A program made the translations under genes and the position numbers. The notes below the pieces were generated by a model. It did not search any database. It was not told the origin of the DNA and worked only from the letters and a program-made list of their open reading frames with translations. Below are positions 44,846 to 52,879 of a DNA stretch of 64,000 nucleotides, piece after piece; position 1 is the first letter of the stretch, and each line of letters opens with the position of its first letter. Source of the stretch: Bdellovibrionales bacterium (GTDB lineage: Bacteria > Bdellovibrionota > UBA1018); the NCBI GenBank assembly GCA_947380295.1, contig CANCQK010000001.1, forward strand, positions 124,001 through 188,000, in the 5' to 3' direction.

Positions 44846-45304
44846 ATGAAAAATCATCAATGGAGGGCTTACGCTCTCTCATTCGTTTTGTTCTCAATTT
44901 CTGCCTGCGGCAGTCAGTCTACGGAGTCCCGCAGTAGCCTGGTCGCGGCCTCCATTGAGCGTGATGCAGTGGTTTTTTCGGAGGGGAGCTGCGATGCAGA
45001 GTCCTCTGGGATCTGTCTAGATTTTGAAGGGGTCTCGGCGAACGGGCTCACCCAGCTTTGTGCACGGGTCAATAATAACCCTTACCTGGCTGATCTCGGG
45101 ATTGCTACTCAGGCATCTTCGGGGAGTGCTTGTGCAGTTGCTCAACGGGTCGGTACCTGCTGGTTTTCTATGGAGGGCCTGAGCCTCACGATGAGGGTCT
45201 ATCAGTCCAATCCACAGTTGGCCCAGGTCGTTGAGGGTCTTTGTGCTCAGCCCCCGAGTGCAACCCCGATTCCTGGCTTGGGTGGAACCTGGTTGGGCAA
45301 TTAG
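44846..45304 (+). CDS. Small putative lipoprotein
   Basis: 152 aa from the ATG giving MKNHQWRAYALSFVLFSISAC, with a GGGGGA ribosome-binding site 4 nt upstream; an ATG 18 nt earlier lacks one. The lipobox is ISAC. The mature part has about seven cysteines and no recognised domain, and ends in a Pro/Gly-rich tail. Function unknown. Confidence 0.5.
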   Translation: MKNHQWRAYALSFVLFSISACGSQSTESRSSLVAASIERDAVVFSEGSCDAESSGICLDFEGVSANGLTQLCARVNNNPYLADLGIATQASSGSACAVAQRVGTCWFSMEGLSLTMRVYQSNPQLAQVVEGLCAQPPSATPIPGLGGTWLGN

Positions 45305-45317
45305 TCATGTTGCTAGA

Positions 45318-48095
45318 TTAGTTTGGTTTTTTAGCAAGAGAGCGAGCCCGAATGCAGCGTTCTTCCTCTTGTCGATGAATTTTCAGGCTCTTCACCACTT
45401 CGGCAGAAAGCTCAGGGTGTGAGTCGAGTAATAGGGTCGTTCTTTCAATCATCTTGGGCTCACAAAGCGCGGGAAACATGGAGTGAGCGAAATTTTTCAC
45501 GAGTTCGTCACTTGTGGTGAGGTTTCTTCGGGCCAGTTTTGGCAAGTTCTCAAAAAAGTAATCGACGCTGCCCTCTGAAAGCGTTTCTTGGTTAAGAAGA
45601 TGGAAATTTCTCATTGCAACTCTCAGTTTAGAGATGGGCAAGGTGGAGTGATCCTCGATAAAAAGATTCTCCCATTTCTTTTTTACAGAACCTTCTGGGA
45701 TCGAGGTTTCCGCGGCGATTGCAAATTTTTGCCCAAAATCGGTGGGGTCATTCTTGAGTTCCGCCGCAATTAATTTTTCGACCTCGGGAGCCTTTCTGCT
45801 CGCGAGGGTTTGGATGATCTCCCAGCGTCGCTCTTGATCGATTTTAAAAGCTCTGAGTTTCGACCGGCCTTCGAGCAGCCTGCGGAGAGCTGTGATCGCT
45901 TTCTCAGAGTGAGCAGCATTTAAAAATGCGCGATACCAGATGAGTTGGAGGTCTGTTCCGGCGGAGGCTCTCATGAGCTGAGTTTCGGTAAATGTTTCGA
46001 TTTTTCTTTGGTACTCAGCTCGGAGATCTCCATCTAAGAACCGAACGACTGATGAAGTTTGGAGCGACGATTGAGCGAGGTGCTGAAGGATTTTGGAGAG
46101 GATCAAGGTGTCCTTTTCCTGGCTCGCAAATTTTAAAACCGCTTCAGCATAACTCTGTGCTTTGAGTTTTCCGTCGAGAACCATCTCCCAGAGCGTGTGC
46201 CAAAGCATCTGCCGAGTGAGAGAGTCTTGAATTGAGCCCATCGCTGAGAGAGCTTTTTGAAGGCTCAATGGGTCCAGTTCCACTTTGACGTAATCATAGT
46301 CGTCATGGTTGGGAAAAACGAAGGACGGACAAGGTTTTTTGACGAGTTCGTGCACCGATGTTTTAGCGCCTGCATAGGTGATTTCAGAGGGGGGGGTTTT
46401 GGCCGTGAGGACCTCTTGAGATCGTCCTCGGTTTTTTTTGCTCTCATAAACCTCGATTTTTGTCCGGTGAGGCCGAAGCTCTTGATTCGTCGAGGTCTGG
46501 ATCAGGTCGAACTTGCTGAGGATTGATTTTTCAGTCTCTGGATCTACTTCGCACTGCCAGTCGACTTTAAGGGTATTCACTCCGGAGGTTTGAAGCCAGG
46601 CTTTTTCCCAGGCCCCGAGATCGGCTCCGGATGCCTCAGCGAGTTTCTTGAAAAAATCGCTGAGTGTGGTGTTTTTAAAAGCGTGTTTTTGAAAGTAACG
46701 TTGAACGCCTTCCCTGAATTCATCTTCACCGATATACGCTTGGAGCTGCTTGAGCACGGAAGCGCCCTTCCCATAAGTAATTCCATCAAAAATAGATTCA
46801 GCGACGTCCGTGTCGATCACAGGGTTTTCAATCGGGTGTGTAGTGACCAATTGGTCTTCCCAATAAGCCCATTGTTTATTGCCTGAAAAGAAGTCTTGCC
46901 ACGTTCCCTTGAAATCAGTGGCTTGATCGACCGCTTTGGCTGCCATAAATGTAGCGAAACTCTCGTTGAGCCAAAGTCCGTTCCACCATTTCATGGTGAC
47001 CAAGTCTCCAAACCACATATGAGCCATCTCGTGGAGAATTGTGTCGGCTCGTCTGCGCTTTTGATCTTGAGTCACTTTGGATCGAAACACAAAGCCTTCA
47101 GAAAACGTCACGGCACCTACGTTCTCCATGGCTCCTGCGTTGAAGTCTGGAACTAGGACTTGGTCGTACTTTTTAAAGGGGTAAGGATAGGCAAACTGAG
47201 TGCCAAAATAGTCGAGCCCTTGCTCAGTGATTTTAAGCCATTCTTGGTAATCCACGTAGTTTGCTAAGGATTTCCGTGCAAAAAGTCGGAGTGGGATCGT
47301 GTCGGCTTGTCCTTTCCAGACTGCGTAGGGGCCTGCATGGAGGGCAAAGAGGTAAGTGCTAAACGTTTGTGACTTTGGGAATATCCAGGACTGGGCCTGT
47401 CCTTGGTCGCTCACCGAGTTAGGGAGGGTATTGGAAATGACTTGCCAACCCGAGGGAGCGGTTACGTGAAGTTCGTAGGTGGCCTTGAGGTCGGGTTGAT
47501 CAAAGCAGGGAAACATTCGATGAGCATCGTAAGGCTCAAAATGACTGTAAAGGTAGGAGTTGCCGTCAACGGGGTCTTGAAATCGATGGAGCCCGCGCCC
47601 GTCATGACTGTAAGGATGAGAATATGAGATTTCGATCTTATTTCCCGTGGGTCGAAGCTCAGACGACCTGAAAAAAAGGTGATGTCCATCAAAGCGCTCT
47701 GAGCTTTTCATGTCGCTGAGGGAAACTTCATTGACGAGAATCGAAGAAATTTTGCCCCCCTCAAAATCAACGAGGAGAGAGTGATCAAGTTCTCTAGCTT
47801 TTGCCTTCAGGTTAAACTGAAGGATTGCTTTGGCCTGGAATTCCTCCGAGCTTCCGGTCAGATCGACGTCAAGTGCGTAGGTCACTTGGGAGATCATCTT
47901 TGATCGAGCTACTGCTTGTTCGCGAGTGAGTCGTGTGGGTGAGGGAGTGCTAGTTTCGAGGCCACTCTTGGATGTCTTGGTAGTCGTGTTTTGATCTTTG
48001 GCGCTGCTGGAGCAAGCTGCCCAACCTACCGCAGACCCTACAAGAAAAGAAAAATACAGGAAAGAAGAGTGGAATGGTTGATTCTGTTGATTCAC
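45318..48095 (-). CDS. pepN: M1-family aminopeptidase N, lipoprotein form
   Basis: 925 aa. Removes N-terminal amino acids from peptides. Exopeptidase motif GAMENVGAV and zinc motif HEMAHMWFGD...NESFA (HExxH-x18-E). The N-terminus is a lipoprotein signal (SFLVGSAVGWAAC), so the enzyme is anchored in the envelope, unlike cytosolic E. coli PepN. The C-terminal ERAP-like helical domain is present. It starts with GTG, GGGGGA 8 nt upstream. A G8 tract lies at 46389-46396. Confidence 0.9.
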   Translation of the reverse strand: MNQQNQPFHSSFLYFSFLVGSAVGWAACSSSAKDQNTTTKTSKSGLETSTPSPTRLTREQAVARSKMISQVTYALDVDLTGSSEEFQAKAILQFNLKAKARELDHSLLVDFEGGKISSILVNEVSLSDMKSSERFDGHHLFFRSSELRPTGNKIEISYSHPYSHDGRGLHRFQDPVDGNSYLYSHFEPYDAHRMFPCFDQPDLKATYELHVTAPSGWQVISNTLPNSVSDQGQAQSWIFPKSQTFSTYLFALHAGPYAVWKGQADTIPLRLFARKSLANYVDYQEWLKITEQGLDYFGTQFAYPYPFKKYDQVLVPDFNAGAMENVGAVTFSEGFVFRSKVTQDQKRRRADTILHEMAHMWFGDLVTMKWWNGLWLNESFATFMAAKAVDQATDFKGTWQDFFSGNKQWAYWEDQLVTTHPIENPVIDTDVAESIFDGITYGKGASVLKQLQAYIGEDEFREGVQRYFQKHAFKNTTLSDFFKKLAEASGADLGAWEKAWLQTSGVNTLKVDWQCEVDPETEKSILSKFDLIQTSTNQELRPHRTKIEVYESKKNRGRSQEVLTAKTPPSEITYAGAKTSVHELVKKPCPSFVFPNHDDYDYVKVELDPLSLQKALSAMGSIQDSLTRQMLWHTLWEMVLDGKLKAQSYAEAVLKFASQEKDTLILSKILQHLAQSSLQTSSVVRFLDGDLRAEYQRKIETFTETQLMRASAGTDLQLIWYRAFLNAAHSEKAITALRRLLEGRSKLRAFKIDQERRWEIIQTLASRKAPEVEKLIAAELKNDPTDFGQKFAIAAETSIPEGSVKKKWENLFIEDHSTLPISKLRVAMRNFHLLNQETLSEGSVDYFFENLPKLARRNLTTSDELVKNFAHSMFPALCEPKMIERTTLLLDSHPELSAEVVKSLKIHRQEEERCIRARSLAKKPN

Positions 48096-48126
48096 GATGA
48101 AATCCCCCGTCCCTCAGATCTTGCGA

Positions 48127-48549
48127 TTAATTGGGTAGGATTTCAACCTCAATGCCAACTCTTTTTAAGATCTCGATTGAATCTCGAATTCGATAATCTT
48201 GAGCGTAGTAGATTTTTTTTACATTTCCCAGATTAATGAGTCTTTTCGCGCATTGCACGCAGGGGAGGTGCGTAACGAAAACAATTTTCTCGATGAATCG
48301 GGGTGCGTCGCAGTTAATGACTGCATTTTCCTCTGAGTGGAGACATCCGCAATTTCCAGGTTCGTGTCGATCGCAGCCGTTATGGAGTCCTGTGGCATTT
48401 CCATTGTAACCCACGGCCAAGACCTTGCGGAAATCCGTGCTGGTGATTACTGTTCCAACTTGAAGGCGATGGCAGGTCGAGCGTTGGGCCAGCGAAACGG
48501 CTAGGTCTAAGTAGATCCTTTCAAAGGTGGGGCGAGGGATCGTGGTCAT
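48127..48549 (-). CDS. Deoxycytidylate (dCMP) deaminase family protein
   Basis: 140 aa. Converts dCMP to dUMP for thymidylate synthesis. Zinc site HSEENA with the catalytic Glu and PCVQCAK. The CNGNATGLHNGCDR region is typical of dCMP deaminases rather than cytidine deaminases. The start overlaps the orn stop by 4 nt, so the two are an operon. Confidence 0.88.
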   Translation of the reverse strand: MTTIPRPTFERIYLDLAVSLAQRSTCHRLQVGTVITSTDFRKVLAVGYNGNATGLHNGCDRHEPGNCGCLHSEENAVINCDAPRFIEKIVFVTHLPCVQCAKRLINLGNVKKIYYAQDYRIRDSIEILKRVGIEVEILPN

Positions 48550-49094
48550 GGTTTTTTCTGCTCGGTCGGTAAAGGGGGAGTAACGAAGGAGAGGTAATGG
48601 CCCAACTCTCGGATGGACTCATGAATGTCGTCTACAGCTCGGTGGGCATTCTTCTTTTCAAAGCCGAGCCCATACTTCTCTCTGAAGATTTCCTTAAACG
48701 AGCTGACGTCAATAAGTCGATAGTGAAGGAGTTTGGCGAATTCGGGCATGTATCGGTCGATAAATCGACGGTCGTTTCCAACGGAGTTGCCAGCCAGAAC
48801 AATTCGGTCTTTTAAGTCGAAGTGTCGGCGGGCTAGAGCGATGAGTTCAGCCTCGACTTGGGCAAGTGGCTTGCCGCCTGGAACGGCCGCGGTAAGTCCG
48901 CTTTCTCCATGGGTTTTCTTGCACCACTCGTTCATTCGGTCGAGAACGCTCTGGGGTTGGTAGACGACAGTCTGGTATTCGTCGAGGGTGTTAAAATTGA
49001 GATCTGTAACGACCACTGCAACCTCAAGAATTGAGTCCGCAACGTCGTCGAGGCCTGTCATTTCGAGGTCGACCCAAAAAAACCGCTTTGCCAT
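48546..49094 (-). CDS. orn: Oligoribonuclease
   Basis: DEDDh exonuclease that degrades 2-5-nt RNAs, including pGpG from c-di-GMP turnover. 182 aa from the ATG preceded by AGGAG (MAKRFFWVDLEMTGLD). Motifs: VDLEMTGLD, LAGNSVGNDRRFIDRYMP and HRAVDDIHESI. It is followed by the dCMP deaminase gene with overlap, and divergent from fusA. Confidence 0.94.
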   Translation of the reverse strand: MAKRFFWVDLEMTGLDDVADSILEVAVVVTDLNFNTLDEYQTVVYQPQSVLDRMNEWCKKTHGESGLTAAVPGGKPLAQVEAELIALARRHFDLKDRIVLAGNSVGNDRRFIDRYMPEFAKLLHYRLIDVSSFKEIFREKYGLGFEKKNAHRAVDDIHESIRELGHYLSFVTPPLPTEQKKP

Positions 49095-49150
49095 GATGTT
49101 CTCCTGGGGCAAGAGTATAGATTAATTTCCGCCGTTTTTAAAGAAATCAC

Positions 49151-49180
49151 TTGATTAAATCGATCATTTTTGGCTAAACT
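49151..49180 (+). promoter_or_regulatory. Promoter of fusA-secG
   Basis: TTGATT, 18-nt spacer, TAAACT, about 33 nt before the fusA start, which carries an AAGGAG ribosome-binding site. It matches a sigma-70 promoter reasonably well. Confidence 0.55.
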
Positions 49181-49213
49181 CCCACACACGTTTTAGTAAG
49201 GAGAATAGGTTTC

Positions 49214-51316
49214 ATGGGTCGCATTTCAACAGATAAAGTTCGTAATATCGGGATTTCTGCGCATATTGACTCGGGTAAAACTACCCTATCAGAGCGCATC
49301 CTTTTCTATACCAAAAGAATTCATAAGATTGAGGAAGTTAAAGGCAAGTCGGGCGTTGGCGCGACGATGGACTTTATGGACCTCGAGCGTGAAAAGGGAA
49401 TCACCATTCAGTCCGCTGCTACTTATTGTGAGTGGAAGGACTACAACGTTAACTTGATTGACACTCCCGGTCACGTCGACTTCACTATTGAAGTTGAGCG
49501 CTCCTTGCGTGTTTTGGACGGCGCCGTTTTGGTGCTCTGCTCTGTGGCAGGCGTTCAATCCCAGTCGATCACCGTCGACCGACAAATGAAACGTTACAAA
49601 GTTCCTCGCATCTGTTTCATCAATAAGATGGACCGTGCGGGTGCTAATCCATTCCGCGGTGTGACGATGCTTCGTGAGAAGTTGTCACACAATGCTCATT
49701 TGATTACTTATCCGATCGGCGCTGAAGACCAATTTAAGGGTATGGTTGACCTGGTCACCATGAAGGCCTTTTATTTTGACGGCGACAATGGCGAAAAAAT
49801 CCGAGAAGAAGCAATTCCAGCTGATATTCAAGACGAGTGCGTGAAGTACCGTGAAGAGCTGATCGCTGCTGTCGGTGAATTCGACGAAGTGGTTGGTAAC
49901 AAATACCTCGAAGGCCAAGCTCCTACCGTAGACGAGCTGAGACTCGCAATCCGCAAGGCAACTTTGAGCTTGAACTTCACCCCGGTCATGACTGGTTCCG
50001 CTTACAAGAACAAAGGCGTTCAGTTGCTTTTGGATGCAGTGACTTATTACCTTCCAAGCCCAGGCGAGAAGGAAAATATCGCTCTCGACCAAAACAATGG
50101 CGAAGCAAAGCTCGTCCTCAAATCCGACTCAAGTCTCCCATTTGTTGGCTTGGCGTTCAAATTGGACGAAGGTCGTTACGGTCAGCTCACTTACATGCGA
50201 ATTTATCAAGGCACCGTGAAAAAGGGTGACGTGATCTTTAATTCTGCTAACGACAAGAAGGTTAAAGTTCCTCGTTTGGTGCAGATGCATGCGGACGAGA
50301 TGACCGACATTGAAGAAGCACAGGCCGGCGATATCGTCGCCATGTTCGGTGTGGATTGCGCCTCCGGTGATACATTCACGGATGGGACGATCAAGTACAC
50401 GATGACCTCTATGTTCATTCCTAATGCCGTGATTTCCTTGGCAATTGCCCCTAAGGATAAGGGCGGACAGAACAACTTCTCTAAGGCTTTGAATAAGTTC
50501 ACCAAGGAAGATCCTACATTCCGCGTGCACCGAGACGAAGAGTCTGCTCAAACCATCATTAGCGGGATGGGCGAACTTCACTTGGAAATTTATTGCGAGC
50601 GAATCAAGCGCGAATACGCTTGTGAAGTCGTCGTCGGTAAGCCTCAGGTTGCTTTCCGCGAAACCATCACTAAGCGCGGTGACTTCAACTACACCCATAA
50701 AAAACAAACCGGCGGCTCAGGCCAGTTCGGTAAAGTTGTTGGGTTTATTGAGCCGCTGCCATCCGATGCTGCAGTCAACTACGAATTTGTTGACGATATC
50801 ACTGGCGGATCGATTCCTCGTGAATTTATCCCTGCTTGCGATAAGGGTTTTCAAGAAGCCGTCAAAGAAGGCCGCTTGATTGGATTCCCAATCGTGGGTG
50901 TGAGAGCGGTGATCAACGATGGTGCTTACCATGACGTCGACTCCTCGGAGCAGGCGTTCAAAACTGCATCTCTCATGGCTTTCCGAGAAGCTTATGAGAA
51001 GGCAGGTGCAACCATTCTTGAGCCAATCATGAAGCTCGAAACCCAGGCTCCAGAAGAGTTCCAGGGTTCGGTCATGGGTCAAATTAATCAGCGCCGTGGG
51101 ATGATTTCCAACAGCATGACGAACGAAGGCTATGCGATCATCGAAGCCGAAGTTCCGCTCAGTGAAATGTTTGGTTACTCTACGGACCTTCGTTCTGCTA
51201 CTCAAGGTAAGGGCGAGTTCACCATGGAATTCTTGAAGTATTCTCCAGTTCCTCGGAACGTTCAGGAAGATATGATCAAGAAACATCAGGAGAAGAAGGC
51301 TAAAGAAGGAAAGTAA
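49214..51316 (+). CDS. fusA: Elongation factor G (HIDSGKTT type)
   Basis: GTPase driving ribosomal translocation. 700 aa with all five domains. G1 is AHIDSGKTT (most bacteria have HIDAGKTT), switch I runs through [22 protein letters not shown]3 [10 protein letters not shown]4 NKMDRAG. The Ser P-loop and the GVGATMD insertion place it near mitochondrial EF-G1 and the spirochaete/planctomycete spdEFG group. It is not linked to rpsL-rpsG-tuf here, so it is probably not part of a str operon. Codon use seems strongly biased, as expected for high expression. Confidence 0.95.
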   Translation: MGRISTDKVRNIGISAHIDSGKTTLSERILFYTKRIHKIEEVKGKSGVGATMDFMDLEREKGITIQSAATYCEWKDYNVNLIDTPGHVDFTIEVERSLRVLDGAVLVLCSVAGVQSQSITVDRQMKRYKVPRICFINKMDRAGANPFRGVTMLREKLSHNAHLITYPIGAEDQFKGMVDLVTMKAFYFDGDNGEKIREEAIPADIQDECVKYREELIAAVGEFDEVVGNKYLEGQAPTVDELRLAIRKATLSLNFTPVMTGSAYKNKGVQLLLDAVTYYLPSPGEKENIALDQNNGEAKLVLKSDSSLPFVGLAFKLDEGRYGQLTYMRIYQGTVKKGDVIFNSANDKKVKVPRLVQMHADEMTDIEEAQAGDIVAMFGVDCASGDTFTDGTIKYTMTSMFIPNAVISLAIAPKDKGGQNNFSKALNKFTKEDPTFRVHRDEESAQTIISGMGELHLEIYCERIKREYACEVVVGKPQVAFRETITKRGDFNYTHKKQTGGSGQFGKVVGFIEPLPSDAAVNYEFVDDITGGSIPREFIPACDKGFQEAVKEGRLIGFPIVGVRAVINDGAYHDVDSSEQAFKTASLMAFREAYEKAGATILEPIMKLETQAPEEFQGSVMGQINQRRGMISNSMTNEGYAIIEAEVPLSEMFGYSTDLRSATQGKGEFTMEFLKYSPVPRNVQEDMIKKHQEKKAKEGK

Positions 51317-51318
51317 GA

Positions 51319-51690
51319 ATGCAAACTCTCGTAACTGTCATCCATGTCATCACATGCGTTCTTTTGGTTCTGGTGATTCTGATCCAGTCGGGTAAGGGAG
51401 CTGAGATCAGCACCTCACTGGGTGGATCGAGCCAGACCGTTTTTGGTAGTTCGGGAGGAGCAACTTTCTTAACACGATTCACGTCGGGCGCTGCTGCCGT
51501 CTTTTTTGTAACCTCTTTGTTACTCACTGCTTTGGGTGGAGAATCGCGAAAGAGTTTATTTGAAGGCGTAGCAGTTCCTGCTACCCAAAATTCGGGTCCC
51601 GTATCGGGTGGTGCAGTTGGGGCTTCTCCAAGTCCCTCCGCTTCTCCTAGTGTGGTCGCCTCTCCAGCTGCTGAGGCTGCGAAGAACTAA
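51319..51690 (+). CDS. secG: Preprotein translocase subunit SecG
   Basis: 123 aa, a subunit of the SecYEG channel. Two transmembrane helices (LVTVIHVITCVLLVLVILIQ and TSGAAAVFFVTSLLLTAL) flank the conserved SGKGAEIS...GSSGGATFLTR cytoplasmic loop. A Pro/Ser/Ala-rich tail is added at the C-terminus. It starts 2 nt after the fusA stop and ends at an intrinsic terminator. Confidence 0.93.
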   Translation: MQTLVTVIHVITCVLLVLVILIQSGKGAEISTSLGGSSQTVFGSSGGATFLTRFTSGAAAVFFVTSLLLTALGGESRKSLFEGVAVPATQNSGPVSGGAVGASPSPSASPSVVASPAAEAAKN

Positions 51691-51740
51691 GAGTCTGCTC
51701 AAAAGAGCAGAAGTGAATCAGTGAGAGTCTGTCAGTTTAA

Positions 51741-51776
51741 AAAAGCTCTGAGATTAACTTCTCAGGGCTTTTTTTG
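51741..51776 (+). terminator. Intrinsic terminator of fusA-secG
   Basis: Stem AAAAGCTCTGAG / CTCAGGGCTTTT (one G-U pair) with an 8-nt loop followed by a T-run, 50 nt after secG. A smaller CTGCTC/GAGCAG hairpin precedes it. Confidence 0.9.
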
Positions 51777-51839
51777 TTTTCACGGGCTCTTTATTTATTT
51801 GATTCACGGTTCTCTCAATTCGTAATAGAATGGAATAAA

Positions 51840-52868
51840 GTGAAACACTATAATTTTTTAAAACTTGGGATTTTGTGCATGGTCGCGGCTGGGCTTCCGG
51901 GTTGGAGCTGTTCAGCTTTTGCTGACACGCTGTATCATGGTGTTAGATTTGATCGTGAAGTCTTCGATTTAATCCAGTCTGGATTTCTTCAAGAGGCCCT
52001 TTGGGCTTCCAGCGAGGCAGGAAACAAACAGGGGCATGACATTCTTGAAAAAGAAATTGAGGAGATTCTGAAAAGGACTCCTTATGACGGAGTGTCCACT
52101 GACTTAGGGCGTGCTGTACCTAGGGCAGTACTGAAGTTTCCTGGCGGGATTAGTGCGATATTTACACCCACAGGTGGAGATAAGTTTGCGGGGCTTCGTG
52201 TTTATTCTTGCGCTAGCTGCGAGGTGGCGGCCTACAAGTTTGACCGAGCCTTTGCGTTGAATATCGTTCCTGTGACGGTGCTGCGATCCGTTCCGCGATC
52301 CGAGTTGAATATTGATCCTGAGACGGTGACTCGATCCGTTGCTCGCCGTCCCGAGAATGGAGCTGAGTTAGGATCGGTCCAATACTCTTTTCAGCGACCT
52401 CTTCATTCAGGAGAAGGAAAAGACACTTATAGTTTTATCAAAATGACCTTTCTTGACTATGTTTCGGGGAACAGTGATCGTAACGCGAGAAGTTGGAGTT
52501 ACTGGAGAGATGGCCATCGAGTGATTGCAACTGACCACGGAATGGCTTTCCGTAAGGGTGATTTTGCGTGTGAGGAGTTTGAAGGAACTCATTTTAAAGG
52601 GATTTTTGCAGTGGAGAGAGATCCAGATTCTCATTTGTTTAAACGAGGACGTGAGATTTCTTCGGTCCTCAGAGCGATTGACCCTGTTTTGCAGGATCGA
52701 ATCTTTGCCTGGTTGGCTGAGGATTTACGGAAAGAGTTTGAATCCGTTTCGGTCGATGAGCGCGATCTTGGGCGCATGACAAAACGCTTCCTTAATGTTC
52801 AGCGACTTTTGTCTAATCAAGAGAGTGAAATCGTTCAGACTTGTAAAATTCGCTACTGGAAGAATTAG
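51840..52868 (+). CDS. Exported atypical kinase-like protein (PI3/4-kinase or Fam20-like)
   Basis: About 342 aa from a GTG; the TTG further up overlaps the secG terminator. A Sec signal (LGILCMVAAGLPGWSCSAFA) ends near residue 28. The body reads like the atypical kinases related to PI4K-II, HipA and Fam20. Candidate nucleotide Lys99 is in AVLKF, followed by an acidic helix CEVAAYKFDRAFALNIVPVTV (split only by reading). Catalytic block D206-x4-N211-x-D213-R214, then metal-binding D232 in ATDHGMAF. HipA itself is cytosolic, so the signal peptide argues against a toxin. It is followed 11 nt later by the Ulp1-like protease gene, a probable two-gene operon. Lipid versus protein substrate cannot be decided. 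Confidence 0.5.
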   Translation: MKHYNFLKLGILCMVAAGLPGWSCSAFADTLYHGVRFDREVFDLIQSGFLQEALWASSEAGNKQGHDILEKEIEEILKRTPYDGVSTDLGRAVPRAVLKFPGGISAIFTPTGGDKFAGLRVYSCASCEVAAYKFDRAFALNIVPVTVLRSVPRSELNIDPETVTRSVARRPENGAELGSVQYSFQRPLHSGEGKDTYSFIKMTFLDYVSGNSDRNARSWSYWRDGHRVIATDHGMAFRKGDFACEEFEGTHFKGIFAVERDPDSHLFKRGREISSVLRAIDPVLQDRIFAWLAEDLRKEFESVSVDERDLGRMTKRFLNVQRLLSNQESEIVQTCKIRYWKN

Positions 52869-52879
52869 GGAAACTTTAC

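Noticed and set aside
50129..51286. Long antisense open frames opposite fusA
   Set aside because: They are frame shadows of a highly codon-biased gene, with no ribosome-binding sites or family resemblance.
51774..51839. Longer N-terminus for the kinase-like protein from a TTG
   Set aside because: It starts inside the T-run of the secG terminator and would put about 22 non-signal residues before the hydrophobic leader.
51840..52868. HipA-type toxin interpretation of the kinase-like gene
   Set aside because: It has a signal peptide, and no HipB-like antitoxin gene is adjacent. The next gene encodes a protease-like protein.
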